From the NCBI GenBank assembly GCA_023150555.1, contig JAKLKQ010000030.1, positions 1-64,000 of the forward strand: 64,000 nt of DNA. Reading direction: 5' to 3'. A program made the translations under genes and the position numbers. Positions within the stretch are counted from its first letter, which is position 1, and the number at the start of each line of letters is the position of its first letter. Origin of the DNA: Planctomycetota bacterium. GTDB lineage: Bacteria; Planctomycetota; SZUA-567; H5-PLA8. The notes beneath the pieces are model-generated. The model was not told the origin of the DNA and did no database searches. It worked only from the letters and a program-made list of their open reading frames with translations. This document shows, one piece after another, positions 25,344 to 33,094 of this stretch.

Positions 25344-25729
25344 GGGGCCGAACAAGGCCTCGCCAACCCCACATTCCTACCTTTCTCTGTGAACTCCGTG
25401 TCCCCTGCGGTCAAATAGAGGCTCCTTGCACCAAGTGCGCAAAACATTCTCCGCGGAATAATTATCTCAAATCCGGCGCCGCGCGGAATTCACAACAAAT
25501 GTCGATTCGCTGATTTGCGACGCGAATGAAACAACGCGCGCCGAGCAATTCGCATGGTGCGGCCGGGAATTGCGTTCGAAAAATCTTGAATCATTGAGAT
25601 TTCATGATTGGATCGGCCGTCTAAGTGTATATGGGCATGAGCTTATCCATACAGAGAGACCAGCCGCATCCAATGATCTGAAAACGTGGCGTTCCGCCTG
25701 CCCTAGGTACCTTAAAGGAGGCACCGCCT
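25344..25729. other. AT-rich intergenic region with a repeat arm
   Basis: This 386-base gap has no convincing gene. It starts with an ACAGAG-family repeat arm (25380-25421), then becomes AT-rich (about 25430-25680), unlike the surrounding genome. The likely promoter of the small membrane gene at 25730 must lie here, but no clear -35/-10 pair stands out. Confidence 0.5.
25380..25421 (-). repeat. Solo ACAGAG-family repeat arm
   Basis: The reverse complement reads GACCGCAGGGGACACGGAG then TTCACAGAGAAAGG, the typical form of the ACAGAG repeats flanking GxxExxY genes. No such gene is adjacent, so this is an orphan copy. Confidence 0.55.
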
Positions 25730-25912
25730 ATGACGAACCACTTCGATTCGGCGTACGGAAGCAAGACGGAAGAGGCCGGACGTTCCGCCGAACACCAGAA
25801 CCAACTGAGCGCCGAACTGCGGCAGCGCGCCGGCGCCTACCTGCTGGCCGGCGGCCTGCTGCTGGCTGCGGTGCTGGTGCTGCTGGCGGGGATCTGCTGC
25901 GGGCTCTTCTGA
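25730..25912 (+). CDS. 60-residue single-pass membrane protein
   Basis: The ATG follows a strong AAAGGAGG site. The N-terminal 35 residues are polar (SAEHQNQLSAELRQRAGAYL) and the rest is one membrane helix, LAGGLLLAAVLVLLAGICCG. Function unknown. The next gene, also a small membrane protein, starts 81 bases after its stop, so the two may be co-transcribed. Confidence 0.65.
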   Translation: MTNHFDSAYGSKTEEAGRSAEHQNQLSAELRQRAGAYLLAGGLLLAAVLVLLAGICCGLF

Positions 25913-25993
25913 GCGCCGCGGAGTGCGGTGACGGGGAAGACGCCAAAGCGCGAGAGCACGAAGCGGCGGGCAACTCGAGCACTGGGGGAAGCT

Positions 25994-26329
25994 ATGGATA
26001 CCAAGGGCAAAGACTGGGCGGCGGCGGACCGGCTGGCGAACGGATCGATCCTGGCCAGCATGGCGGGGCTCGTCTGCGCGGCCTGCTTCATCCTCTACAC
26101 GGTGGGCGCCTTCTGGCAGCCGGGCGCGGGAAGCGCGGGCGACACCGCGCCGGCGGCCGTCATCCTGGCGACCTACTGGGGCACGGTGGCGCTGGCGCTC
26201 GCGGGCCTGGTGGCGGGGCTGCTGAGCCTGCGCCACGCGCGCGACGGGAACACCGGCGCGACGCTGGGCACGCTGCTGAACGGCGTGCTGCTGCTGGCGC
26301 TGGGCGTGCTGTTCCTGCAGCTGTTCTGA
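25994..26329 (+). CDS. Small multi-pass membrane protein of unknown function
   Basis: 111 residues from the ATG at 25994, which follows GGGGGAAG; a GTG at 25928 would add 22 basic residues and is an alternative. Three membrane helices can be seen: ILASMAGLVCAACFILYTVG, AAVILATYWGTVALALAGLV and LGTLLNGVLLLALGVLFLQL. RHARDGNTGATLGTLLN between helices 2 and 3 resembles DUF4190-type small membrane proteins, a weak similarity only. Confidence 0.6.
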   Translation: MDTKGKDWAAADRLANGSILASMAGLVCAACFILYTVGAFWQPGAGSAGDTAPAAVILATYWGTVALALAGLVAGLLSLRHARDGNTGATLGTLLNGVLLLALGVLFLQLF

Positions 26330-26477
26330 ACAGCAGCGTCCCGGGTCTCGAGTTCCTGGTTTCGGGCTTGGTGCCCGGCGGCGCCCATTCGTCGCTCGTC
26401 ATTCGTAATTCGTCGTTCGCCCCGCCCTGCCTTTGACAAGGGGCGGCGGTGGCTTATATAGTGAGCCCTCGGTGAAC

Positions 26478-26553
<76 letters not shown>

Positions 26554-26554
26554 A

Positions 26555-26742
26555 CACCGGAACTGCCGGGAACTCCTAAGAACACCTCAGAACTAAAACC
26601 GCTCGCCGCGGACAGTTGCACGTCTCCAGTTTTGGAGCAAAGCACCGCCACGGACGCCCAGGAACTCTCGTCTGCACCACGGGTGCACCACACAATACCG
26701 ATTCTAGCTGACCTGTTGCGGCGCCGCTCCCGTCGCGACTGA
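26555..26742 (+). pseudogene. Detached C-terminal coding segment of the integrase
   Basis: Reading in the same frame as the integrase across the att core (CCT TCA CCT CCA CCA), this segment gives 62 codons and a TGA at 26740. In the excised circle it would be the 3' end of the integrase gene, after the shared PSPPP. In the integrated state it is cut off from the rest of the gene. It contains SAPRVHH, which also occurs in the integrase near the right end. Confidence 0.6.
26673..26691. promoter_or_regulatory. Left arm-type repeat (putative integrase binding site)
   Basis: TGCACCACGGGTGCACCAC is found identically at 34185-34203. It is 118 bases inside attL and contains two TGCACCA units. The layout resembles the P and P' arm sites bound by the N-terminal domain of lambda-type integrases. 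Confidence 0.6.
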
Positions 26743-26888
26743 GGCCCCAGCGCGACAATCACGCGCTGGGCTGTGTGTTGAGTCAAGCCGCCGGCGCCGG
26801 CCGCTCATGGCTCGAAATTATGTACAGGCCGGGGCCGTAAATTCTGTTTTTCTTCGGTTTGCACGTAGAGCAAAAAAATAACCCTATT

Positions 26889-26912
26889 TTACAAGGCGCA
26901 ATAATCTTGTAA
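26889..26912. promoter_or_regulatory. Inverted repeat in element control region
   Basis: TTACAAG (26889-26895) and CTTGTAA (26906-26912) form a perfect 7-bp inverted repeat with a 10-base spacer, giving centres two helical turns apart at most. It fits an operator for a small dimeric repressor such as the element's own ribbon-helix-helix proteins. Confidence 0.45.
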
Positions 26913-26969
26913 GTCATTAGTTTTAAAGCATTAGAAATTTTTAAAATCGTGCTAAAATCACCCAACAAT

Positions 26970-26997
26970 TTGCCGTTCTGATACACTTATATATATA
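26970..26997 (+). promoter_or_regulatory. Possible sigma-70 promoter for the element's first genes
   Basis: TTGCCG at 26970-26975 and TATATA at 26992-26997 are separated by 16 bases. They lie 55 bases before the first start codon, in AT-rich DNA. Confidence 0.4.
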
Positions 26998-27052
26998 GAG
27001 GGACAACACAAAGTCATTACAGTTTTTCAAGCCTTTTGGAGGTGTTTGCACA

Positions 27053-27223
27053 ATGAGCAAAGACGGAACCTGTTCGGCCGCGATCATGCTCCGCATACGG
27101 CCGGCTGACAAGGACGCGATTTTCGCCGGCGCGTGTGCCGCCGGTTTGACCGTGTCCAAATTCGTCATTCGCGCGGCCTTGAAAGCTGCACATGGGAGAG
27201 GAAGGCGAAAAAATGGAAAGTAG
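27053..27223 (+). CDS. 56-residue ribbon-helix-helix-like DNA-binding protein
   Basis: The ATG at 27053 follows GGAGG by ten bases. The sequence IMLRIRPADKDAIFAGACAA, then GLTVSKFVIRAALKAA, has the strand-helix-helix pattern of Arc/MetJ or MobC-like proteins, in which a polar strand is followed by two helices and a conserved S-x-F/Y-V-x-x-A segment. It could be a transcriptional repressor or relaxosome accessory. Its 3' end overlaps the next start by 11 bases, so the genes are coupled. Confidence 0.6.
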   Translation: MSKDGTCSAAIMLRIRPADKDAIFAGACAAGLTVSKFVIRAALKAAHGRGRRKNGK

Positions 27224-27893
27224 GTTCGGCAGTGACCCGGCGACCTGGCCGGCCGCAACGGTTGAGGACGCACGGGCTTTGCAAGACCTCGTTGCCGTCA
27301 CACGACAACGGGCTGCGGACACCGCGGCGCGGCTAGAGGCTGTGCGTCGCCACTGCGCAAACGATCAAAAGGCGCACGACATTGCGACAGCTGACGCGAT
27401 TTTGTCCGGGTCCAAACCGCCGACAAAGTCGGCGCAGTTGAAGGATTCGGAAAAAGAGCTGGAGACAGTGACGGCGCAACATGCAGCAGTCACGGCGCGA
27501 GCGGTTGAGATTGAGGCGCACGCCGCGAACTACCTTCACCGAGCGCTTTCAGCTGAACTGTTACGCCTTCGCAAAGCACAGCTGGAGGCTGCAAAAGCCG
27601 CCTTCAGTAAACTAGAAGCCGTTGCGCGGGAGTTAGCCGCCGCGTTTTCAATAGACGAGGTCAAAGCCTTGTTTTCACCAGCTGGCGTTGACCGGGTATC
27701 GTTTGGGAATTTGCCGGCCGACTACGGCCTTTCACCTCGCATTAACAATCTTGAATACTCGCTTTCGGGAGAGGGCGCAGGCAGGTTTGAACGCCTAGCG
27801 CAAGCCGCGGCCTTGGCCGCAGAAACCAAAGACCGGCTGGAATCACATCCGGCCACAGTGACGGCGCCACTTGCGGCCGCCGGTAAGGAGTAA
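27213..27893 (+). CDS. Helical coiled-coil protein of unknown function
   Basis: 226 residues from the ATG at 27213, chosen for its AGGAAGG site; an ATG at 27192 would add seven residues. Residues 10-140 are alanine/glutamate/leucine-rich long helices (SAQLKDSEKELETVTAQHAA, LRLRKAQLEAAKAAFSKLEA), probably coiled coil. A short globular part, VKALFSPAGVDRVSFGNLPA, follows. It overlaps the 56-residue gene and precedes the next by seven bases, so it is in the element's main operon. No family recognised. Confidence 0.65.
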   Translation: MESRFGSDPATWPAATVEDARALQDLVAVTRQRAADTAARLEAVRRHCANDQKAHDIATADAILSGSKPPTKSAQLKDSEKELETVTAQHAAVTARAVEIEAHAANYLHRALSAELLRLRKAQLEAAKAAFSKLEAVARELAAAFSIDEVKALFSPAGVDRVSFGNLPADYGLSPRINNLEYSLSGEGAGRFERLAQAAALAAETKDRLESHPATVTAPLAAAGKE

Positions 27894-27899
27894 TAGGCA

Positions 27900-28415
27900 A
27901 TGGGAAAGATCTACGTTCGCCCCGCAGTTGGTGGCCACGCGCGCGTTGTTGACGAGGACTCGCCGCTAATTCTGGACGGGTTACGCCGGGGCGAAATCGT
28001 ACACGTCCCCACGGCGACGCCGGCCGACGCACAGGCCGGACGCGTCACCACTGAAGATATCCGGCGCGGCGCCGTTGTTGTCACCAACGGCGACGAACTA
28101 AAACCACCGGTTGTCCGTGCGGAAGGCACAACCAGTTGGGCTGCGAAAATCGACGCGGGCAACCGAGCACAGGAACGGCAACGCCACAACGAACAGGAAC
28201 AGGTAAACGACCGGGCACAAACTGACCCGGACAGTCTCAAACCCAAGTTTATTTTCATGGAGGACGTGGGCGCCGGGTCGGGCAAAGCCATGACCATGGA
28301 ACAGTTTCTAGCCTCAGATTTTTTGGGCAGGGTGAGGGCGTCAACCCTTCGGGAACGGCACCAAATTCCGCTCGAATTAATCAATTCTGGCCGCGTCAAG
28401 GTCATTGACGACTAA
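27900..28415 (+). CDS. Unknown element protein with IYVRPA start
   Basis: 171 residues. The N-terminus MGKIYVRPAVGGHARVVDED resembles the opening of small phage proteins of the DUF2635 type, a weak similarity over about 40 residues only. A charged low-complexity middle (AGNRAQERQRHNEQEQVNDR) links to a C-terminal helical part with MTMEQFLASDFLGRVRASTL. It is tightly spaced after the coiled-coil gene. A structural or scaffold role is a guess. Confidence 0.55.
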   Translation: MGKIYVRPAVGGHARVVDEDSPLILDGLRRGEIVHVPTATPADAQAGRVTTEDIRRGAVVVTNGDELKPPVVRAEGTTSWAAKIDAGNRAQERQRHNEQEQVNDRAQTDPDSLKPKFIFMEDVGAGSGKAMTMEQFLASDFLGRVRASTLRERHQIPLELINSGRVKVIDD

Positions 28416-28594
28416 TCACAAGCGGGCGCGGTCACGTTGTCTCCTAGGCGCGAGCCCTGCCAATCGTGACCGCGTACCGCTACCCACTGTCACACTGAAC
28501 CGCCCGCGTCGCTGGACTGATCCCCGGCGATTCCAAGCGTGCCCCCGTTTGGCGGGCGGTTCCTTCTCCAACATCGGGGCGCAAGGGGCGTAAC

Positions 28595-29581
28595 GTGGTG
28601 ACCAACTCAGATTCCCCGCCGAAACGGCGCGGACGAAAGCCCAAATTCAACGGCGAGTTGGGACCCGCGAAGAACTCTTATGCGGTGTCCAGCGCCAGTG
28701 TTTTGTTGGCGATTGACGACAACAACTTAACGAAGATCGACAAAGCCGATTTTCCGGCTGTGTCCCGTTACAGTTGGACGACCTATCGCGCTTCCGCTGG
28801 TCTCGTGTATGCGCGGGCGTACGTCGCCGATTGGCCAACCAAGTCCCGCCGCCCCCTCCTACACCAATTCATCATGCGGCCGCGAGCCGGCTACGTCGTC
28901 GATCATGCCGACGGTGACGGGCTAAACAACACCCGTGGGAACCTGCGGGAAGTCACCTATCGCAAGAACGCGTTAAACAACCCCGTTTTTCGCGAGCGCC
29001 AAAAACAACCGGCAGCGCCAGCCGACCTGTCGGCGCGGCAACGCGATTTCCCCGACGGTGCACCGGACCGGCAGAGCTTGGCGACGATTCCAGAGGAGCT
29101 TTATCGGTTGTTCCAGTTAGCCGCAGGCATCGAAGATTGGGTAAAGGCGACGTGGAAAGCATACGGCCGCGGCAAACAATGCGAGATCCTGGCCGGCTAC
29201 CACATTCGACCGCCGGCGAAATTCGGCGCCCCGCCAGCAACGCCCGCGGCGCCCGTTCGTGCCGTGCGAATGGCAAGCCAAAGTTGGCAAGCCGGCGACG
29301 TCTCGCGATTCGATATCCGGCAGTGGATTGGGCGAACGTTGAGGGCATGGCTGGCGCGTTTGCTGCGACACATGGTCCGACAATCACCCGGCCGGCACCT
29401 CACGCGGGCTGATTTCTACTGCCGGGAAACGTTCGGCTGTACTCTGTGGCACGGGTTCCAACCGGAACCGCGGGAGATTGCCGGAGCGATGCAACAGGCA
29501 TTCCGTACCCGGCCGGGCAACGTGTGGCACGATGGAACGTGCTGCCGCGGCTATCCAGGCTTCGATTTGCGGGGGTATTAA
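28595..29581 (+). CDS. HNH endonuclease-like protein (HNH_3 type) with extra C-terminal domain
   Basis: 328 residues from a GTG start. A basic N-terminus (KRRGRKPKF) precedes the HNH region: LLHQFIMRPRAGYVVDHADG, then DGLNNTRGNLREVTYRKNAL, which holds the conserved H...DH...N...N pattern of HNH_3 homing-type nucleases common in phages. The C-terminal half (about 150-328), with RAWLARLLRHMVRQSPGRHL and CRETFGCTLWHGF, is unrelated to HNH enzymes and unrecognised. It may cut DNA site-specifically during element transfer or defend the element. Confidence 0.75.
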   Translation: MVTNSDSPPKRRGRKPKFNGELGPAKNSYAVSSASVLLAIDDNNLTKIDKADFPAVSRYSWTTYRASAGLVYARAYVADWPTKSRRPLLHQFIMRPRAGYVVDHADGDGLNNTRGNLREVTYRKNALNNPVFRERQKQPAAPADLSARQRDFPDGAPDRQSLATIPEELYRLFQLAAGIEDWVKATWKAYGRGKQCEILAGYHIRPPAKFGAPPATPAAPVRAVRMASQSWQAGDVSRFDIRQWIGRTLRAWLARLLRHMVRQSPGRHLTRADFYCRETFGCTLWHGFQPEPREIAGAMQQAFRTRPGNVWHDGTCCRGYPGFDLRGY

Positions 29582-29949
29582 TTGGACACTCCGGGGCGAC
29601 CTTCCGCTAGGGGCTGGTCCAATGCCACAAACCGCGGCACGTCGGCGAGTTACGAGGCCGGCGCCGCGGGCTTAACAGACAACTCCCGTGAGGTTCCTTG
29701 CCTCCGTTTAAGCCGTTCGGTCACTACGAGTTACAGGAATCACGAAACAGACAACTCCCGGACTCACCAACTCCTAGCGGGTAACACTTTCTATTGTCCA
29801 ATGTAGACATTGTGCACTCGTTGGTGTGTTTGGGGTTGCAATAACGGCACCGGTCAGTTTCAGAAACGACAAACAGAGCCTACCCGAGACGGGAGGCCAA
29901 GAGGTGGCGACAAACCGCTAGGGGTCGCCTCCGCGGGAAAGGGAACCAC
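29582..29949. other. Non-coding gap in the element with short direct repeats
   Basis: No ORF with a good ribosome-binding site is seen in this 368-base gap. It contains AACAGACAACTCCCG twice (29674-29688 and 29746-29760) and further CAACTCC fragments. A palindromic CCAATGTAGACATTG lies at about 29800. Such clustered repeats in an element without a recognised replication protein make it a candidate origin, transfer or packaging site. Confidence 0.4.
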
Positions 29950-31116
29950 ATGCCACAAACCAGAGTCAACTTACCGCCCGAAATGCTCGAGGCTATCGGC
30001 GATATCAAAGGCGCCGCGTCGGCGGTTCAAACCGAGTTACGCAAGGCCGAACTCGAAATCGCGAAAGCCTTAACGAGCGGCAAGAAAATTGATTCTCAGA
30101 CGGTCCAGAAGGCGGATCGGCTAGGTACTAAGCTGGAGGAACTCCAAGAGAAAAAACGCCTGGACGAAAAGGCCGACAAGGCAGCGAAGGAATCCGTTGC
30201 CAAAACGTTGTTGAACCTGACCCGGGCGCATTCGCCCCACGCATTCATTGGACGTCTCGCCCGCGGCCGAATCAGTGCGATGGACGTTGAGAACATGGGT
30301 GAGTTTATGCGTAAGGCGGGGGTATGGGGAGCAAAGCGTGAGGCATTGGGCGCGACCGCGTTAGCGAAGTCGGGGGCGACGATTGCCAAGACCGCGTTTC
30401 GTGTCGGCGCTGCCGTCACGTTGGCGGGGACCGTGGCAACGGCTCTCGGTGACACGATGCTAAGTCACTTTGGCGAACAAAAGGCCGCTGCCATTGAAGA
30501 AACGAAACTTGTGGACCGGACATTCGAGGCCGTGAAACAGAATCGTTTCCAATCTAAGCTTTCTAGTGCTGACTTGATTGCCCTACACAAGTCGGTTCAA
30601 TTTGCTCGCACCGTCGGGGCGAATATGGGTCTTAACGCGTCAATCGCCGAAAGGGTCAAGAACGCTTTAGGGTTCGACACTCCCGGCGCTCGAAAGGCGG
30701 GTATTGAACGCGCAAATCGGCAACTGGACATTGCCCTATTGCGGCGCACGTTTGGTCAGAGTGCGCCGTCCACGTGGGAACTGTCACACGATCCGGTCGT
30801 GCGCCAAGAAGCCGAACACGCGTGGAAAACCTCGCACCTGCGTGAGGACTCAACTGCCGGGGCTGTTGGCGCCTTTTTTACGTCCGGTCTCGCGAACGCC
30901 TTAACTGGGGGTGCCACCAAACGGAAGTTTATCGAGGACTGGTACCATGAACGCGAGTTGAAGGGCTTGCATGCTGCCGAAAAGAAACGTACTGACTCGA
31001 ACTGGGAACGCTCACAAAATCCAGTCTACCGCAACATAGACACGGAGCGAAGCCTACAGGCGCGGACCGTTGCGCAGTGGCGCCAAGAGCGTGCCCTACA
31101 GTGGAACCCGTACTGA
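29950..31116 (+). CDS. Large element protein with central hydrophobic segment
   Basis: 388 residues. The first 100 are a charged helical region (KADRLGTKLEELQEKKRLDE), followed by AHSPHAFIGRLARGRISAMD and a hydrophobic, alanine/glycine-rich stretch FRVGAAVTLAGTVATALGD (about 157-175) that could be a membrane helix. The remainder is polar with repeats of W/R/H-rich character near the end (DWYHERELKGLH, QWRQERALQW). It is the largest element gene apart from the integrase. No family recognised; a pilot- or tape-measure-like role is possible but unsupported. Confidence 0.6.
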   Translation: MPQTRVNLPPEMLEAIGDIKGAASAVQTELRKAELEIAKALTSGKKIDSQTVQKADRLGTKLEELQEKKRLDEKADKAAKESVAKTLLNLTRAHSPHAFIGRLARGRISAMDVENMGEFMRKAGVWGAKREALGATALAKSGATIAKTAFRVGAAVTLAGTVATALGDTMLSHFGEQKAAAIEETKLVDRTFEAVKQNRFQSKLSSADLIALHKSVQFARTVGANMGLNASIAERVKNALGFDTPGARKAGIERANRQLDIALLRRTFGQSAPSTWELSHDPVVRQEAEHAWKTSHLREDSTAGAVGAFFTSGLANALTGGATKRKFIEDWYHERELKGLHAAEKKRTDSNWERSQNPVYRNIDTERSLQARTVAQWRQERALQWNPY

Positions 31117-31169
31117 TTAGGATAGAATGGTTACATTGTCGTTTAGCACTCACCCTAGGAGGAGCGGCG

Positions 31170-31643
31170 ATGCGCAAGCTTTCGGAACCAGACGAACACG
31201 CGCTACGCCTTGGTAGGATTGCCGGAGCACTTCATACCTTGGAAATGGTGGTCCGCGTGTTTCTACATAAACGCGACAAAGAGAATCCGACCAGTCCGTT
31301 CGTGACAGCACCGACCGTAGGTGAGTGGTACCCGGATTCGTACTTGAGCGACGACGATTCGTTGATGCCTTTGATTAAGGCGTTCAATAAAATTGTAGAC
31401 GGCACCGGTTTTCAAATCGACGAACGCGTTGTGAGCCTACGTGACGACTTCGCACACGGCAGGGTCGCGCGCCCTTCCGGACAAAAGTACGCCCGGTTAT
31501 ATCGGTTCGGTCGAAAACCGGACGAACGAGGCCGTGTGCAGTTGTTGTATACGTGCGAGCTAACGCCGGAGTGGTGTTTGGAACAAACCGAATTCATCGA
31601 AGCGCAGAGCCGAAAGGTTGTTGAAGCGCAAGGGGTGAGGTGA
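31170..31643 (+). CDS. HEPN-like protein with RX4H motif
   Basis: 157 residues from the ATG at 31170, which follows AGGAGG. The opening helices EHALRLGRIAGALHTLEMVV lead to SLRDDFAHGRVARP, where Arg91 and His96 form the R-x4-H motif of HEPN ribonucleases. The C-terminus, RLYRFGRKP onward, is a mixed region with LLYTCELTPEWCLEQTEFIE. HEPN proteins are often RNases in toxin-antitoxin and defence systems, but some LRxDxAHG proteins are only structural relatives. No antitoxin-like MNT partner is adjacent. Confidence 0.5.
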   Translation: MRKLSEPDEHALRLGRIAGALHTLEMVVRVFLHKRDKENPTSPFVTAPTVGEWYPDSYLSDDDSLMPLIKAFNKIVDGTGFQIDERVVSLRDDFAHGRVARPSGQKYARLYRFGRKPDERGRVQLLYTCELTPEWCLEQTEFIEAQSRKVVEAQGVR

Positions 31644-32089
31644 CGGGTAGTGACCCTCCTAGGGATACCCCAAACTGAGGCCCCCCTATTGTGTGTGGAA
31701 TGAAAATAAAAAACTGCACCTTGTTATGCACCAAGTGCTTACAGTTTTGTGCACAAAGTGGGGTGGCGACTTTTTTAGGCCGCTGCACCGGCGGGAGAAC
31801 GAAGTGATGCCAGCAAACAATTTGGTCGCGCCCTACACGACGGCGGGACCTACCCCGATAACCGCGTCTATGAAGCAAGTGCAACACGACAATCCGGGCA
31901 GTTTCTAAAGTGAGAACGGCCGGCCGGCGCTCCCCCGGCTCTCCACCCGCGACGGGTCATTCGGGCGCCACGTCGTAAAAAATCCCAGTTAGTCGGCAAC
32001 GGCACCGTGGCGCGGTGCTCGAGCGGCAACAAAGAGGCGGCGCCAGTGCCGGCAACGGCCGACGGCGCCAAGGCTGGAGGCGTTTGCGT
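31644..32089. other. Element gap with one possible mini-ORF
   Basis: This 446-base gap between the HEPN-like and excisionase-like genes contains only one short ORF with a plausible ribosome-binding site (31807). Short imperfect palindromes occur around 31720-31760 (GTGCACAAAG and CACCAAGTGC). I see nothing else. Confidence 0.4.
31807..31908 (+). CDS. Possible 33-residue peptide
   Basis: ATG at 31807 preceded by GGGAGAACGAAG. The peptide starts MPANNLVAPYTTAGPTPITA and ends in DNPGSF. It has no recognisable domain. It may be translated, but the evidence is only the ribosome-binding site. Confidence 0.25.
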   Translation: MPANNLVAPYTTAGPTPITASMKQVQHDNPGSF

Positions 32090-32323
32090 ATGTCGGAAGC
32101 TATCGGGATCGTTGACATTCCGGGGGACGATAACACCATTATCGGCGCGGACCTGTTGGCACAAAAACTCAAAACGCACGTTCGGACAATCGGGCGGATG
32201 GCCCGACGCGGCACGCTCCCCCGCCCCAACCGAGCCGGCCGAAAGCCGTTCTGGACGTTGGGCGCACTACGTAAATTCTGGAATTCCCCGCCGCCCCCGA
32301 AACCGGGTCCCTGGGACCGTTAA
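32090..32323 (+). CDS. Excisionase-like helix-turn-helix protein (AlpA/MerR-type)
   Basis: 77 residues from the ATG at 32090, which follows GGAGG. TIIGADLLAQKLKTHVRTIG, then RMARRGTLPRPNRAGRKPFW, is the winged-HTH pattern of excisionase/AlpA proteins: a HTH followed by a G-x-LP-x-P wing and W. The protein ends in a proline-rich tail. In integrative elements such proteins direct the integrase toward excision. It is 750 bases upstream of the integrase in the same direction. Confidence 0.75.
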   Translation: MSEAIGIVDIPGDDNTIIGADLLAQKLKTHVRTIGRMARRGTLPRPNRAGRKPFWTLGALRKFWNSPPPPKPGPWDR

Positions 32324-32350
32324 AGTTCTCCCTTGCTTTTCCCGATCCAT

Positions 32351-32376
32351 ACTTTAGTTTTGTTGTAAACTAAAGT
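32351..32376. promoter_or_regulatory. Perfect 10-bp inverted repeat, probable operator
   Basis: ACTTTAGTTT (32351-32360) and AAACTAAAGT (32367-32376) are exact reverse complements with a 6-base spacer. It is AT-rich in GC-richer surroundings and lies 58 bases upstream of the next start, between the excisionase-like gene and the integrase module, where a decision switch would be expected. Confidence 0.6.
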
Positions 32377-32433
32377 TGGCTGCGAGTCCGACGGCCCGCG
32401 GCTACTTAGGGAAACTTGCTTGGAGGACCGGAC

Positions 32434-32817
32434 ATGGACCAACACACGCCCAAAAGCAGTGAACACCATTCCGAATCGGAGGACGCACTTGAGGTCCCGG
32501 ACATGGCGGTCGAAGTCGGTGGGGAAACCTTGCTCCTGTCCGCGAGTGAATGCCGCGCAGAGGTCCTGTACGCCTCGCTTCTCTCCGGTCTATCCGTTCT
32601 GGAACTCCTAGCGTTAACCGCAGGCCCTGTGGAGTCGGCGAAAATGGCGGACGGAGTTATCCACGTTCGGTTTTTGGACGGCGCCCCAATAGACGCGGGT
32701 GCTCAACTCCACGAAGTCACTTTAGACCGGTACTTGTGGGGGTGTTTGGTCTACGAAAATACTGTCGAGTGGCACAGGAACCGTGAACGTTTCCGGAAAC
32801 TCAGTAAGTGCGCTTAA
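32434..32817 (+). CDS. Acidic element protein of unknown function
   Basis: 127 residues from the ATG at 32434, which follows GGAGGA; a TTG at 32416 is an alternative. The N-terminal 30 residues are acidic and polar (EHHSESEDALEVPDM). A compact alpha/beta part follows: ETLLLSASECRAEVLYASLL, then MADGVIHVRFLDGAPIDAGA and LWGCLVYENTVEWHRN. No family recognised. It is preceded by a strong operator-like palindrome and followed by a terminator, so it is a separately regulated single-gene unit. Confidence 0.6.
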   Translation: MDQHTPKSSEHHSESEDALEVPDMAVEVGGETLLLSASECRAEVLYASLLSGLSVLELLALTAGPVESAKMADGVIHVRFLDGAPIDAGAQLHEVTLDRYLWGCLVYENTVEWHRNRERFRKLSKCA

Positions 32818-32826
32818 CATACGGCC

Positions 32827-32870
32827 AGACAAAAATTCCCGTGTGACGGATAACACGGGAATTTTTGTCT
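32827..32870. terminator. Strong bidirectional intrinsic terminator
   Basis: AGACAAAAATTCCCGTGT (32827-32844) pairs perfectly over 18 bp with its complement at 32853-32870 around an 8-base loop, giving T tracts on both strands. It isolates the integrase module from upstream transcription. Confidence 0.85.
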
Positions 32871-32911
32871 AACACCGGATAGACTCCCGCCGCAAAACGG
32901 AGGCGGGAGCT

Positions 32912-33094
32912 ATGGCGAAGATGGGGAGGCCGCGGAAAAAGGACGCGAGGCGGGCGGTGATTGGTATCGCCCTGGCGCCGTCCGAAGCTCGCGAACTGCG
33001 AAGGCAGGCAAAGATTGCGGGCGTGAGCATTTCAGCGTACGTAAGGCGAAAACTTTTCGGGAATCGGAACACATGCCCAAGTACGAAAGCGTAG
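32912..33094 (+). CDS. 60-residue ribbon-helix-helix protein (MobC/Arc-like)
   Basis: The protein starts MAKMGRPRKKDARRAVIGIA, then LAPSEARELRRQAKIAGVSI and SAYVRRKLFG. This is the classic Arc/MobC pattern: GRP-x-K, strand, helix LxxxA, G-hydrophobic-S-xYVR. MobC proteins help relaxases melt oriT, but no relaxase is present; a repressor of the downstream integrase is equally likely. It overlaps the integrase start by 22 bases, so the two are coupled. Confidence 0.7.
   Translation: MAKMGRPRKKDARRAVIGIALAPSEARELRRQAKIAGVSISAYVRRKLFGNRNTCPSTKA

Larger units (their letters stand above)
26555..27052. other. Left end of element: integrase tail fragment and AT-rich control region
   Basis: The first part (to 26742) is the detached continuation of the integrase frame described separately. 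The rest, 26800-27050, is very AT-rich and holds an inverted repeat, a possible promoter and the ribosome-binding site of the first gene. No stand-alone gene is supported. It could be a control region or an origin. Confidence 0.6.
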
